From Hellea sp. (lineage in GTDB: Bacteria; Pseudomonadota; Alphaproteobacteria; Caulobacterales; Maricaulaceae), in assembly GCA_029250925.1 (NCBI GenBank), contig JAQXEH010000025.1, positions 1 through 48,856 of the forward strand: a stretch of 48,856 nucleotides of DNA, in the 5' to 3' direction. The notes below the pieces were generated by a model. The model did not search any database and had not been told where the DNA came from. It saw nothing but the letters and a program-made list of their open reading frames with translations. Below, piece by piece: positions 38,552-47,908 of this stretch; the first letter of the stretch is position 1, and every line of letters starts with the position of its first letter. Position numbers and translations under genes: made by a program.

Positions 38552-39419
38552 CTTTTCTACCTGTTATACTCGTCCATCCAGAAATTGAAGACTTTTTTTC
38601 AATTTCTAGGCCACAGTTTACAAAAGCTCTTGTTACAAGGTCTGACTGATTATCCAAGATACCAGATAGGATGATTTTCCCATTAGGGCATAAGATATCT
38701 ACAATATCCTCAGATAATTTAACTAAAGGACCAGCAAGTATATTTGCAAAGATTAGGTCAAAAGTGTTCTTTTGTAGTACTGAATTTTTTACCCCATCCA
38801 ATTTATAGCACTTTATCAATTCAGGAACATTGTTAATACGCGCATTAAACAAAGTTACTTCTACAGCATCGGAGTCAATATCAGTAGCTATGATGTCAAG
38901 ATTTAATGCTTTTGCTGCAGCAATTGCGAGTGTTCCAGCCCCACAGCCTAAATCTAATACTTTATTTGGAAAGAAACCTTCCTCCAGTAACTTATCGAAT
39001 TCTATTAAACACCCTTTTGTTGTGCCATGATGACCTGTTCCAAAAGCTAGTCCTGCATTTATTTCTACAGGCCATTTGGTATTTTTTGGTATAAGTTCTT
39101 TGTCATGTGAGCCGTAAATCCAGAATCTGCCTGCTTTTACAGGTGGTAGGCCCCTCTGACTTTTTTCAACCCAGTCTATGTCTGGTAGTTGTTCTATCAT
39201 GGTTTCTATAGAACTGCTCAGTGATAATGATAACAAAGCTTGCTCTGCTTGCTTTCGAGTTGAATACAATGCTTGGACTTGCATAGTATCAGGCCCCTCT
39301 TCAAATAAAGAGACTGCAAGCGCTGACATTTCTACTGAAAAACCTAAGGCATCAGATACATTAAAAGCTACTTGATTGATTGCTCGTACATAAAGTGCAA
39401 AAGGAGCTTTATTAATCAT
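38544..39419 (-). CDS. prmA: Ribosomal protein L11 methyltransferase
   Basis: PrmA methylates ribosomal protein L11. The 291-residue product has the SAM-binding core VLDLGCGAGTLAIAAAKAL, DIDSDAVEVT and the catalytic-type FANILAGPLVKLS. The substrate-recognition N-terminal domain is present. The start ATG overlaps the stop of the upstream helicase gene by one base (TAATG), so both are read from one transcript. This is a typical alphaproteobacterial gene with no visible oddity. Confidence 0.94.
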   Translation of the reverse strand: MINKAPFALYVRAINQVAFNVSDALGFSVEMSALAVSLFEEGPDTMQVQALYSTRKQAEQALLSLSLSSSIETMIEQLPDIDWVEKSQRGLPPVKAGRFWIYGSHDKELIPKNTKWPVEINAGLAFGTGHHGTTKGCLIEFDKLLEEGFFPNKVLDLGCGAGTLAIAAAKALNLDIIATDIDSDAVEVTLFNARINNVPELIKCYKLDGVKNSVLQKNTFDLIFANILAGPLVKLSEDIVDILCPNGKIILSGILDNQSDLVTRAFVNCGLEIEKKSSISGWTSITGRKVK

Positions 39420-41728
39420 TATGCACGGTCCACAAAGCTATCGAGTACTTTTTTATGACCCGCTTTCTCGAAATCAACATTAAGTTTGTTTCCATCAACG
39501 GTTTGTATCTTTCCATAACCAAATTTTTGATGAAAAATACGTTCTCCAATTTTAAATTTCTGTGTCGCATGTGCGTCTAGTTTTTTGCTAAATTTTCCTT
39601 CAACTTGTCTACTGTGTAGAGATTTTGATTTATGAGTTTTATAACGTTGCCAGCCAGGTGAATTATATCGCCTACTTGCAGAATCCGGAAATTCTGATGT
39701 AATTTCTATTTTTGCTTCATTAAGAGTGTTGTTATCGTAGTAACCAGTTTCTGATCCCGCGGATACATTTTCTGGTGGCAGCTCATCAATAAACCTCGAA
39801 GGAAGTGATGATTGCCATGATCCGTAAATTTGTCTATTGGCAGCAAAGTATATTTTTGCACGTTCGCGGGCTCTTGTGATTCCAACGTAAGCCAATCTGC
39901 GTTCTTCTTCTAAACCCTCACTGCCTGCCTCATCCATAGACCTTTGGCTGGGGAAAGTGCCTTCTTCCCAGCCTGGAAGGAGAATTAAGGGAAACTCAAG
40001 CCCTTTGGCGGAGTGTAATGTCATTATTGATACTTCTTCTTCTTGATCATTTTTTTCGACATCTAATACAAGGCTTACATGTTCAAGGTATGAATCCAAC
40101 GATTCAAACTCGCCCATTGCTTGTATGAGTTCTTTTAGGTTTTCTAACCTGCTTGAAGATTTTGCATCTTTATTATTCAGCCACATTTGTGTGTACCCAG
40201 ATTCATCTAATACTATTTCTGTTACATCAGTATGATTTGAAGTGATTAAGTTGCCTCGCCATCTATCAAGGTCCTTAGTAAAACTTCGTAACGCAGTTCG
40301 TGCTTTACCTCTAATTTCATCTGTTTTGATTACTTCACGTGTTGCCTGTTCAAGACTCACATTCATTTTTCTCGCTATTATTTGTAACTTTTGGATAGTA
40401 GTACTTCCAATACCGCGCTTGGGAACATTTACTATACGTTCAAAAGCTAAATCATCTGTTTCTGACCTTAAAACTCTTATGTAAGCGTGTGCATCTCGGA
40501 TTTCCTGTCTTTCAAAAAATCTTGGACCGCCTATGACGCGATAGGGCATTCCTATTTGAATAAACCGTTCCTCAAAGCTTCGCATTTGCCTTGATGCTCT
40601 TACAAGTATCGCCACCTCATTATATCCTCGTCCATTACTTTTCCAGTCTTCAATAACACTTGATATTAGGCGCGCCTCTGCGGCTGCATCCCAAACCCCT
40701 GTAACCGTAACCTTGTGACCGCCCATATCTTCAGTCCAAAGAGTTTTGCCTAGACGACTTTTGTTTGCTGATATTAAACCAGAAGCTGCACCTAAAATAT
40801 GCTCAGTTGAACGATAGTTACGCTCGAGTTTAATAACTTTAGCTCCTGAAAACTCTTTTTCAAAGCGTAGTATGTTATCAACTTCAGCTCCTCGCCATCC
40901 ATAAATAGATTGATCGTCATCGCCCACTACACATATATTGTGAGACCCTTGCGCTAGCAGCCTCAGCCAGAGATATTGACAGATATTCGTGTCCTGATAT
41001 TCGTCAACCAAAATATATTTAAACTTTTCATGATATTTTTTTAGAATGTCTTGATTTTCTTTAAATAATTCAAGATTAAGTAAAAGAAGATCACCAAAAT
41101 CGCACGCATTTAAAATTTTTAAACGTGATTGATAAATTTCATAAACTTTCTTTCCTTTTCCTTCGGCGAATTTGAAATTATTTTGAGAAGTCAGTTTTTC
41201 AGGCATCCACCCTTTATTCTTCCAGCCATCTATAAGGCTTGCCATATAACGGGGTGTCCATTTTTTATCATCTATATTTTCTGCTTTTATAATTTGTTTT
41301 AACAGACGGATTTGATCATCGGTGTCAAGAATTGTAAAATTAGGTTTTAGTCCCACTAGTTCTGCATTAATGCGTAAGATTTTTGCAGCGATCGAATGAA
41401 AGGTCCCCATCCAGGGCAAGCCTTCGATACCATGGCCGATATAATCGCCAACACGGCTTTTCATTTCTTTAGCTGCTTTATTGGTAAATGTTACAGAAAG
41501 AATTTGAGATGGAAATGCCATTCGGTTCTGAAGGATGTATGCAATTCTTGATGTTAACACTCTGGTTTTACCCGTTCCTGCACCTGCCAAAACTAATACT
41601 GGACCATCAGTATGTAAAACAGCTTCTCTTTGTTCTGGGTTGAGGTCATCAAGGTAATCATTAGTTTTTACATTTAAATGCATTGATGCCTGCGCAGATA
41701 TGCTGCCTAAGTTTTTTGTATTTTCCAT
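39419..41728 (-). CDS. UvrD/PcrA-type 3'-5' DNA helicase
   Basis: A superfamily 1A helicase for repair or replication restart. The 769-residue protein has the Q motif LNPEQREAV (29-37), Walker A AGAGTGKTR (48-56), DEAD-like VDEYQDTN (about 240), GDDDQSIYGWRGA, the motif IV-VI series ending VYVGITRARER-like LAYVGITRARERAKIY, and a C-terminal KFGYGKIQTVDGNKL tail that in PcrA/UvrD contacts RNA polymerase. UvrD and PcrA cannot be separated here. The start ATG has only a weak site upstream. It is co-transcribed with prmA. The 164 bases upstream hold no gene. Confidence 0.94.
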   Translation of the reverse strand: MENTKNLGSISAQASMHLNVKTNDYLDDLNPEQREAVLHTDGPVLVLAGAGTGKTRVLTSRIAYILQNRMAFPSQILSVTFTNKAAKEMKSRVGDYIGHGIEGLPWMGTFHSIAAKILRINAELVGLKPNFTILDTDDQIRLLKQIIKAENIDDKKWTPRYMASLIDGWKNKGWMPEKLTSQNNFKFAEGKGKKVYEIYQSRLKILNACDFGDLLLLNLELFKENQDILKKYHEKFKYILVDEYQDTNICQYLWLRLLAQGSHNICVVGDDDQSIYGWRGAEVDNILRFEKEFSGAKVIKLERNYRSTEHILGAASGLISANKSRLGKTLWTEDMGGHKVTVTGVWDAAAEARLISSVIEDWKSNGRGYNEVAILVRASRQMRSFEERFIQIGMPYRVIGGPRFFERQEIRDAHAYIRVLRSETDDLAFERIVNVPKRGIGSTTIQKLQIIARKMNVSLEQATREVIKTDEIRGKARTALRSFTKDLDRWRGNLITSNHTDVTEIVLDESGYTQMWLNNKDAKSSSRLENLKELIQAMGEFESLDSYLEHVSLVLDVEKNDQEEEVSIMTLHSAKGLEFPLILLPGWEEGTFPSQRSMDEAGSEGLEEERRLAYVGITRARERAKIYFAANRQIYGSWQSSLPSRFIDELPPENVSAGSETGYYDNNTLNEAKIEITSEFPDSASRRYNSPGWQRYKTHKSKSLHSRQVEGKFSKKLDAHATQKFKIGERIFHQKFGYGKIQTVDGNKLNVDFEKAGHKKVLDSFVDRA

Positions 41729-41892
41729 CTTTTTAAAACTTATTTCTGAATAATTAATTTTTAAGGTAGAATCAGTCTCTACATGTTACCAAACATATCT
41801 AAATAATCCCACCATGCCACATTAAGTTGATCAGACAATTATATGTTTACTTATGCGCAATTTTAAAATTTAAGACACTAGTAAATAAGTTT

Positions 41893-42102
41893 TTAATGTT
41901 TGGATATTAACGACCATACGCGAATATAAGATGCTAGATTTTGTTTTATTTTTGATGAGCTTCTTTTATCATCAAGTTCACTTACAAAAGCGGCAAAAGA
42001 CTTGCCACTTTTAGCTACTTCATAGTCCAGTACTTCCCAAAATTCAGTTTCTAAAGATAATGAAGTTCGGTGTCCGTGTATTGATAGAGATCTTTTCTCC
42101 AT
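41893..42102 (-). CDS. Ribbon-helix-helix protein (RHH_4 family)
   Basis: The 69-residue protein begins KRSLSIHGHRTSLSLETEFWEVL and continues with FAAFVSELDDKR and SYIRVWSL, the pattern of the RHH_4 family found in alphaproteobacteria. The fold suggests DNA binding as a dimer, but targets are unknown. It lies 35 bases downstream of fumC on the same strand, in a fumC-sspB neighbourhood that I recall as common in this class. A GAGGT stretch lies 14 bases upstream of the ATG, rather far for a ribosome binding site. Confidence 0.82.
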   Translation of the reverse strand: MEKRSLSIHGHRTSLSLETEFWEVLDYEVAKSGKSFAAFVSELDDKRSSSKIKQNLASYIRVWSLISKH

Positions 42103-42137
42103 AGGGTTCCATTACCTCTAGATTTAATTGACGGACA

Positions 42138-43529
42138 TTAATGTGGTTTTATCATCAATTCAGGTCGAACTATTTTGTCAAACTCTTTTTCATCTATAAA
42201 ACCTAATCTAATAGCCTCTTCCTTTAGAGTGGTGCCATTTTTGTGGGCTGTTTTTGCTACTTTTGTTGCATTATCATAGCCTATTTTGGGTGCTAATGCG
42301 GTCACTAGCATAAGGGATCGATTTAAAAGTTCATTTATACGATCTTCATTAGCTATTATCCCTGCAACACATTTTTCAGTAAAGCAGATAACGCTATCAG
42401 ACATTAATCTTATTGATTGTAGCATATTGTAAGCCATAATAGGTTTATAAACGTTGAGCTCGAAGTGCCCTTGAGAGCCAGACATTGATATAGTTGTATT
42501 ATTACCCATAACTTGAGTGCAAACCATAGTTAATGCTTCGCATTGAGTAGGATTTACTTTCCCAGGCATTATGGAAGAGCCTGGTTCATTAGCAGGCAAT
42601 GATATTTCACCTAACCCGGAACGAGGACCTGATGCTAAAAATCTTATATCATTTGCTATCTTAAAAAGTGAAACCGCGACTGTGTTAATGGCTCCGTGTG
42701 CAGCAACGTAGGCGTCATGCCCTGCGAGGGCCTCAAATTTGTTTTCAGCTGTGTAAAAAGGTAAATCAGTAAAATTTGATACTTCTTTGGCGAAATACTC
42801 AGCGAATTTCGGTTTGGCATTTAAACCGGTGCCCACAGCTGTGCCTCCTTGCGCTAAAGGGTAGAGTTCGGAAAGTGCTACTTTTACTCGTTTAATTCCA
42901 TTGTTTATCTGAGCAGCGTAACCAGAAAATTCCTGCCCAAGCGTAATAGGTGTTGCATCTTGGGTGTGAGTTCTTCCAATTTTAATAATCTTTGAAAATT
43001 TATTCGATTTTCTTTTTAATTCTTTCAAAAGGCTTTCTAAAGCGGGTAATAAAGTGTTATTAATCTCCTCGGCTGCTGATATGTGCATAGCAGTAGGAAA
43101 TGTATCATTAGAGCTTTGGCTTCGGTTGACATGATCATTAGGATGGATAGGAGTTTTAGTTCCTATTTGGCCACCTAATATTTCTATTCCCCTGTTAGAA
43201 ATAACCTCATTTGCATTCATGTTTGATTGAGTCCCTGAACCCGTTTGCCACACAGATAATGGAAAGTTGTCATCAAATTTTCCATCGGCCACCTCTATGG
43301 CGGCAAGCGAAATTACATCAGCAAGATCGGGCTCTAAATTATCTAATTTTTTATTAGTTAAAGCCGCTGAATGTTTAATAATTCCTAAAGCTCTTATTAA
43401 TGGAGGCGGCATTTTCTCGGCACCAATTGGAAAATTTATAAGGCTTCGTGCTGTTTGCGCCCCGTAATATTTATCATTAGGAACTTCAAGTGAACCAAAG
43501 CTATCAGTTTCTACTCTAATTTTTGTCAT
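42138..43529 (-). CDS. fumC: Fumarate hydratase, class II
   Basis: FumC interconverts fumarate and malate in the TCA cycle and has no iron-sulfur cluster. The 463-residue product has [19 protein letters not shown] at the start, [16 protein letters not shown], the [14 protein letters not shown] motif, [17 protein letters not shown], and the superfamily signature [15 protein letters not shown] near residue 320. It sits between sspB (34 bases upstream) and the RHH gene on the same strand. No deviation from the family is seen. Confidence 0.96.
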   Translation of the reverse strand: MTKIRVETDSFGSLEVPNDKYYGAQTARSLINFPIGAEKMPPPLIRALGIIKHSAALTNKKLDNLEPDLADVISLAAIEVADGKFDDNFPLSVWQTGSGTQSNMNANEVISNRGIEILGGQIGTKTPIHPNDHVNRSQSSNDTFPTAMHISAAEEINNTLLPALESLLKELKRKSNKFSKIIKIGRTHTQDATPITLGQEFSGYAAQINNGIKRVKVALSELYPLAQGGTAVGTGLNAKPKFAEYFAKEVSNFTDLPFYTAENKFEALAGHDAYVAAHGAINTVAVSLFKIANDIRFLASGPRSGLGEISLPANEPGSSIMPGKVNPTQCEALTMVCTQVMGNNTTISMSGSQGHFELNVYKPIMAYNMLQSIRLMSDSVICFTEKCVAGIIANEDRINELLNRSLMLVTALAPKIGYDNATKVAKTAHKNGTTLKEEAIRLGFIDEKEFDKIVRPELMIKPH

Positions 43530-43563
43530 CTAATTACTCTATAATAATTTGAAAATAAGTAAG

Positions 43564-44061
43564 TTATTTTTTGCGAAAAGTATCAAGGTTGACAACTTTT
43601 TCAGCCTTATCCATGCCTTGATTGCCTGTTTCTTTTTCAATCAATTGATCGTCTTTCGGAATTGCAACTTCAGCTTTAGGGTATTCTTCTGTGTTTATTC
43701 CAAAATCAGGCTCAAATTGCATAGTAAATCCTACGCTTGGATCATGAAATCGAGTAATAGCTTTGTAAGGAACCTTTATGTATTTTGGAATTCCCCCAAA
43801 TTTAAGAGTTACTTCAAAGTTTGTTGTGTTGTCCTGTAGGTCCCAATATTGATGTTCTAGAACTATGGTTATTTCATCTGGGTATTTGTCCGCTAAACCT
43901 TTATCAACGTCAGCTTCAGGATGATTAGTTGCGAATGTTATATAAAAATGATGACTTCCGGGCAAACCATCTTCTCTGATAACTCGGCGTATTGAATTCC
44001 TGACTACAGTCAAAAGTGCTGTCTGTGTCATTGCTTCATAATTCATAAGATTTTCTGTCAT
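43564..44061 (-). CDS. sspB: SspB-family ClpXP adaptor
   Basis: SspB delivers ssrA-tagged proteins to ClpXP. The 165-residue product shows the alphaproteobacterial SspB pattern: VVRNSIRRVIREDGLPGSHHFYITFATNHPEADV, DEITIVLEHQYWDLQDNTTNFEVTLKFGGIPKYIKVPYKAITRFHDPS and the acidic linker. It ends in a short ClpX-contact tail rich in Lys, Val and Leu (EKVVNLDTFRKK). The gene lies directly downstream of the permuted ssrA gene on the same strand, so the tag and its adaptor are neighbours. AGGATAATCCA precedes the ATG, and an 8-bp perfect hairpin lies just before it. Confidence 0.93.
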   Translation of the reverse strand: MTENLMNYEAMTQTALLTVVRNSIRRVIREDGLPGSHHFYITFATNHPEADVDKGLADKYPDEITIVLEHQYWDLQDNTTNFEVTLKFGGIPKYIKVPYKAITRFHDPSVGFTMQFEPDFGINTEEYPKAEVAIPKDDQLIEKETGNQGMDKAEKVVNLDTFRKK

Positions 44062-44073
44062 TGGATTATCCTA

Positions 44074-44093
44074 GATTACTTATCGAAGTAATC
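44074..44093 (-). repeat. Perfect inverted repeat before sspB
   Basis: GATTACTT and AAGTAATC form a perfect 8-bp stem with a 4-base loop, ending 13 bases before the sspB ATG and just upstream of its AGGA site. On the minus strand no T-run follows. It could shape sspB translation or mark the end of the tmRNA precursor. Confidence 0.65.
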
Positions 44094-44154
44094 AATATAC
44101 CTTTTTTATGAAATCACCTAATAAATGTAAATTTTATGTGATATTGAGAGGTTT

Positions 44155-44455
44155 CTGTTGCCAGCTACCTCCCGAAGCCCGCCTAGCGGATTGAACGGCT
44201 AGGAGTTAAAGCGAATTTTTCCGCACTGCTTACGCAGCGAGGGCAAACTCTTCAGTGTAATTATCATTTGCAATTACTAAATTTAGGCATTTAACGGTAC
44301 CTATACGGATGAAAGCATACTTCTTTAGACGTCTGTCGATCCTATTTCGGCCCCATAAAGAATACATTTAATAATGTATTTTTGGTGGAGCCGCCGGGTA
44401 CCGCCCCCGGGTCCAGTCCGTTTATTACAAGCGCGTTTATCATCATAGCTAATAA
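44155..44455 (-). ncRNA. ssrA: tmRNA, circularly permuted two-piece form
   Basis: Read on the minus strand, the acceptor piece comes first and ends CGGCTCC-A-CCA with its 3' end at 44383. About 28 bases of intervening sequence follow. The coding piece then starts GGGGCCG at 44354, and its first 7 bases pair with the acceptor CGGCTCC. A T-arm stem CCGGG/CCCGG with a 7-base loop is visible. The conserved GGATCGACAG follows the 5' GGGGCCG. The tag frame at 44271-44230 reads ANDNYTEEFALAA plus stop, giving tag AANDNYTEEFALAA. The order acceptor-first is the permutation known in alphaproteobacteria. The outer ends (about 44155 and 44455) are estimates. Confidence 0.93.
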
Positions 44456-44467
44456 ATTAGCCCTCTC

Positions 44468-44495
44468 TGTATATAGAGTTTAAAGTTTATAACAA
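44468..44495 (-). promoter_or_regulatory. Likely ssrA promoter
   Basis: On the minus strand TTGTTA (44495-44490) and TATACA (44473-44468) are spaced by 16 bases. Transcription would begin near 44461, a few bases before the acceptor piece. The region is AT-rich. This is based on motif match and position only. Confidence 0.5.
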
Positions 44496-44677
44496 TAAAA
44501 AAATATAACCTATAATTGTATTGATTGGCTTCAAATCACTTATAAGTTAACGATTGTAAACTGGAATAGTTGTAAATTTAAATAAATTTAGTGAAACAAA
44601 GCTTGCTTAACTGATAAGGATGAGAGTACTCAAAATGAGAAATTATTGTTTATCAGAAAGGGTCTGCAAAAAGTCTT

Positions 44678-45826
44678 ATGATAAGAAGTACAGTACTTAA
44701 TAGCTTGTCCGCTATTGGAGCGACTAAAGAAGCTAAATTTTATGCAGATCTATTTTCAGCTCAGGATGCTGAAAAATTTGCTCTTATTGTGATTGATCCT
44801 AGATGCTTAAAAAATCCTCTATTAGAATCTTTTATTTCAAACTTGAAGATATTATCTGATCTGAAATTATCCCCTGTGTTACTTGTTGGAGCCCTCGATG
44901 ATAGCCGAACATCTATAAAATTTCAATCACAGCGACTAGCTAATGATCTCGAGCATGCTTCAGTTAGAACCGCGAAACTTAATACAGCAAGCTATCAATT
45001 ATTGCCTGAGGTTCGTCAAAAAGCGCGAAGAGGCAAAATCACAATACTCGAAATGACTGATCCGCAAGGTAAAATGAATCTAAAAAGACTCGTAACAGAA
45101 TTAGGGCCTAATAAAGTAATTTTTTTGCAACCATCCGGTGGTCTATCGATAGGAGGTAAAAGATTATCTTTTGTAAATGTTGACAGCTTAGATAAGAAGA
45201 TTGACTCGAGTGAAATTTCCTCAGGGCAAAGACAATTTATCGATTTGGTTAAGTACTTAGCAGGAGATAAATTAAATGAAGCAGTATACATCATAGCCTC
45301 CCCACTTAACCTTCTGGCTGAATTGTTCACTACAAAGGGCTCAGGAACTATGATCAGACGAGGTATAAAAATAAAAAAAACCTCTAATTTGGCCTCCTTG
45401 AATAAGTCGAAATTGAAAGTTTCAATTGAAGAGGCTTTCAATAAACAAATTAATCCTGATTTTTTTGATAAAAAGATACTTAAAGCTTATTTAGAGGATG
45501 ATTATAGGGGGGGTGCTATTTTTACAGTTCTTTCTGGTTATCCATACCTTTCTAAATTTTGGGTGACAAATGCTGCTCGAGGAGAAGGAATTGCAAGAGA
45601 TATTTGGGAGGAGATATGCGTTGATACAGAATCTTTTTTCTGGAGATCTCGAATGAATAACCCGTTTAATGATTGGTATATGAAAGCTTGTGATGGAATG
45701 CAGGTAATTGATAATATGAGAGTCTTTTGGAAAGGCCTGTATGCAGTTGAAGTACGTGAAGCAATAACAGCTGCAGCCAAAGCCCCAGAAGATTTTACAG
45801 AAACACATGAATATCAAATCAGATAA
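44678..45826 (+). CDS. N-acetylglutamate synthase-like protein (degenerate AAK plus NAT domain)
   Basis: The C-terminal 120 residues match the vertebrate-type NAT domain of N-acetylglutamate synthase/kinase: YRGGAIFTVLSGYPYLSKFWVTNAARGEGIARDIWEEI, then FWRSRMNNPFNDWYMKACDGM and VFWKGL. The N-terminal 260 residues have an amino-acid-kinase-like layout (FALIVIDPRC ... VLLVGALDD ... LGPNKVIFLQPSGG). They lack the KxGG nucleotide loop near the start, so kinase activity is unlikely. The best reading is an acetylglutamate synthase for arginine biosynthesis. An M14 carboxypeptidase gene follows after 36 bases. The start ATG has AAAGGG about 20 bases upstream. Confidence 0.75.
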   Translation: MIRSTVLNSLSAIGATKEAKFYADLFSAQDAEKFALIVIDPRCLKNPLLESFISNLKILSDLKLSPVLLVGALDDSRTSIKFQSQRLANDLEHASVRTAKLNTASYQLLPEVRQKARRGKITILEMTDPQGKMNLKRLVTELGPNKVIFLQPSGGLSIGGKRLSFVNVDSLDKKIDSSEISSGQRQFIDLVKYLAGDKLNEAVYIIASPLNLLAELFTTKGSGTMIRRGIKIKKTSNLASLNKSKLKVSIEEAFNKQINPDFFDKKILKAYLEDDYRGGAIFTVLSGYPYLSKFWVTNAARGEGIARDIWEEICVDTESFFWRSRMNNPFNDWYMKACDGMQVIDNMRVFWKGLYAVEVREAITAAAKAPEDFTETHEYQIR

Positions 45827-45862
45827 CCTTTGAATCTTTTGCAGGAAAAAACTGGATGCCAA

Positions 45863-46990
45863 ATGACAAAAATACAGATTAGTTCTACTTTTGATGGCGG
45901 TAATATCAAGGTGCAAAGTCTTGAAGACCACTCAAATATTCGACTGGAAATTCGCCCCGATAACAATTCGGATTATTTTCAATGGTTTCATTTCAGAGTA
46001 ACTGGTGCAAAAGGCCTATCGTTAAAAATAGTGTTAGCTAATGCAAGCAAAGCTGCCTTTCCTGATGGCTGGTTGAATTACAATGCATGTGTTAGTATTA
46101 ATCGTAAAGTTTGGACCCGTGTTGAAGAAACAAGTTATTGTGATGGTGAGTTAATAATTGAACATACACCATCATCAAATTGTGTTTATTTCTCTTATTT
46201 TGAACCCTATACACTTGATAGACACCATGATGTTGTAACGGAGGCTGTAACTCATAATGGTGTTAAGCTGAGTTCCCTAGGAGAAACAGCTCAAGGGCGT
46301 CCAATGGATTGTTTGTCAGTTGGCAACGGAAAAAAAAATATTTGGCTAATAGCTAGGCAGCATCCAGGTGAAACAATGGCAGAGTGGTGGATGGAAGGTT
46401 TTATTACCCGATTATTGGATTATAATGACTCTGTCTCGATAGAGTTACTTCAGAAAGCGTCTTTTTTCATAGTGCCAAATATGTGTCCAGATGGAAGCTT
46501 TATTGGAAATCTTAGAACCAACTTCTGTGGTGCCAATCTAAATCGTGAATGGAATAAAGCTTCATTAGAATTCTCTCCTGAAGTTTATTGGACTATAAAA
46601 GCCATGGATAATAACAAACCCTCTTTATGTATGGATGTTCATGGTGACGAAAGCTTGCCTTATAACTTTATAGCAGGCGCTGAAGGTATTCCCGGTTATA
46701 CCGCTAAACAAGCTAAAGATTTGGAAGCTTTTTTATTGTCTTATAAAACTGCTTCACCAGATTTTCAAACTGAGTACGGCTACCCAAAAGATCAGCCAAG
46801 CAACGCAAATTTGGGTATGTGTACTAATTACACTGCGCATAAATACAACTGCCTTTCTGTGACGCTGGAGATGCCGTTTAAAGACAATGCTAATTTTCCT
46901 GATATTAACACAGGGTGGAATGGTGACAGAAGCGCAGATCTGGGTGCGTGCGCAGTAGATGCAATATCAGCAGTAATTGATTTTATTTGA
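45863..46990 (+). CDS. M14-family zinc carboxypeptidase with M14 N-terminal domain
   Basis: The 375-residue product has an N-terminal beta domain (residues 1-120) typical of bacterial relatives of cytosolic carboxypeptidases, then the M14 catalytic domain. The zinc ligands are H167 and E170 in RQHPGETMAEWW and H260 in DVHGDE. The substrate motif NLNREW is at 225-230, and the catalytic Glu is E336 in VTLEMPF. Substrate unknown; related enzymes trim C-terminal glutamates or other residues. I use the ATG at 45863 instead of TTG at 45830. It lies in an apparent operon with the acetylglutamate synthase-like gene. Confidence 0.85.
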   Translation: MTKIQISSTFDGGNIKVQSLEDHSNIRLEIRPDNNSDYFQWFHFRVTGAKGLSLKIVLANASKAAFPDGWLNYNACVSINRKVWTRVEETSYCDGELIIEHTPSSNCVYFSYFEPYTLDRHHDVVTEAVTHNGVKLSSLGETAQGRPMDCLSVGNGKKNIWLIARQHPGETMAEWWMEGFITRLLDYNDSVSIELLQKASFFIVPNMCPDGSFIGNLRTNFCGANLNREWNKASLEFSPEVYWTIKAMDNNKPSLCMDVHGDESLPYNFIAGAEGIPGYTAKQAKDLEAFLLSYKTASPDFQTEYGYPKDQPSNANLGMCTNYTAHKYNCLSVTLEMPFKDNANFPDINTGWNGDRSADLGACAVDAISAVIDFI

Positions 46991-47106
46991 CTTTAGAGAG
47001 TTCAGTTATGAGCTTTGCTTTATCCATTATATCCAATTCGAAGGAAATTGTGGATAGTTAAATTAGAACCATTGCAGAGAATCAATCTTTGAGATTTAAT
47101 ACCACT

Positions 47107-47901
47107 ATGAAGCAATATATAGAATTACTGAACCATGTAATTGACAATGGTGTTGATAGAATGGACCGCACTGGAACAGGAACTCGAGGAGTTTTTGGTT
47201 ATCAGATGAGATTCAATCTTTCCGATGGGTTTCCTATGGTGACAACCAAAAGGCTTCACAAAAAGTCGATTATTCATGAATTAATTTGGTTTCTAACAGG
47301 CGATACAAATATTAAATATTTGAAAGAACACGGTGTTCGTATCTGGGATGAATGGGCGGATGAAGAGGGAAACCTAGGGCCAGTATATGGTAAACAATGG
47401 CGTCGATGGGAGGGCCCAGATGGATTGGTTGTTGATCAAATTGATAAAGTTATTAGGGCAATCAATGACAATCCTTACTCCAGGAGACATATAGTTACTG
47501 CTTGGAACCCCAGTGAAGTCGATAAAATGGCTTTGCCTCCTTGCCATTGTTTGTTTCAATTTCATGTTTCAAATGGAAAGCTTAGTTGCCAACTTTATCA
47601 AAGAAGTGCTGATATATTTCTGGGTGTTCCTTTTAATATAGCAAGTTACGCATTACTTACTCATATGATGGCACAGATATGTAATCTAGATGTTGGAGAT
47701 TTCGTTCATACTCTTGGTGATGCTCATATTTATTTAAATCATTTTGATCAAGTGAAGAAGCAGATACAGCGTGAGGTAAAGCCATTGCCAACTTTGTCAT
47801 TAAATAAGGATATTAAAAGTATTCATGATTTTAGTTATAATGATATCCACATAGATAATTATTCATATCATCCACACATACCCGGTAAAGTTGCAGTTTA
47901 A
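47107..47901 (+). CDS. thyA: Thymidylate synthase ThyA
   Basis: ThyA makes dTMP from dUMP using methylene-tetrahydrofolate. With ATG at 47107 the product is 264 residues, exactly the E. coli length, and aligns without gaps. It starts [13 protein letters not shown], has [18 protein letters not shown], the nucleophile C146 in PPCHCLFQF, and the dUMP site [15 protein letters not shown]. An earlier start at 47089 is not supported. The dihydrofolate reductase gene that regenerates its cofactor lies downstream beyond a minus-strand gene. A weak hairpin in the 116-base upstream gap is not interpretable. Confidence 0.96.
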   Translation: MKQYIELLNHVIDNGVDRMDRTGTGTRGVFGYQMRFNLSDGFPMVTTKRLHKKSIIHELIWFLTGDTNIKYLKEHGVRIWDEWADEEGNLGPVYGKQWRRWEGPDGLVVDQIDKVIRAINDNPYSRRHIVTAWNPSEVDKMALPPCHCLFQFHVSNGKLSCQLYQRSADIFLGVPFNIASYALLTHMMAQICNLDVGDFVHTLGDAHIYLNHFDQVKKQIQREVKPLPTLSLNKDIKSIHDFSYNDIHIDNYSYHPHIPGKVAV

Positions 47902-47908
47902 TTAAGCT

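Noticed and set aside
44620-44700. 26-residue frame before the NAGS-like gene, considered as an arginine leader peptide
   Set aside because: Only three scattered arginines, no attenuator hairpins, and it runs out of frame into the gene start.
45491-45931. 146-residue minus-strand frame over the NAGS-like gene end
   Set aside because: Opposite strand of the conserved NAT domain, no start signal, no recognisable domain.
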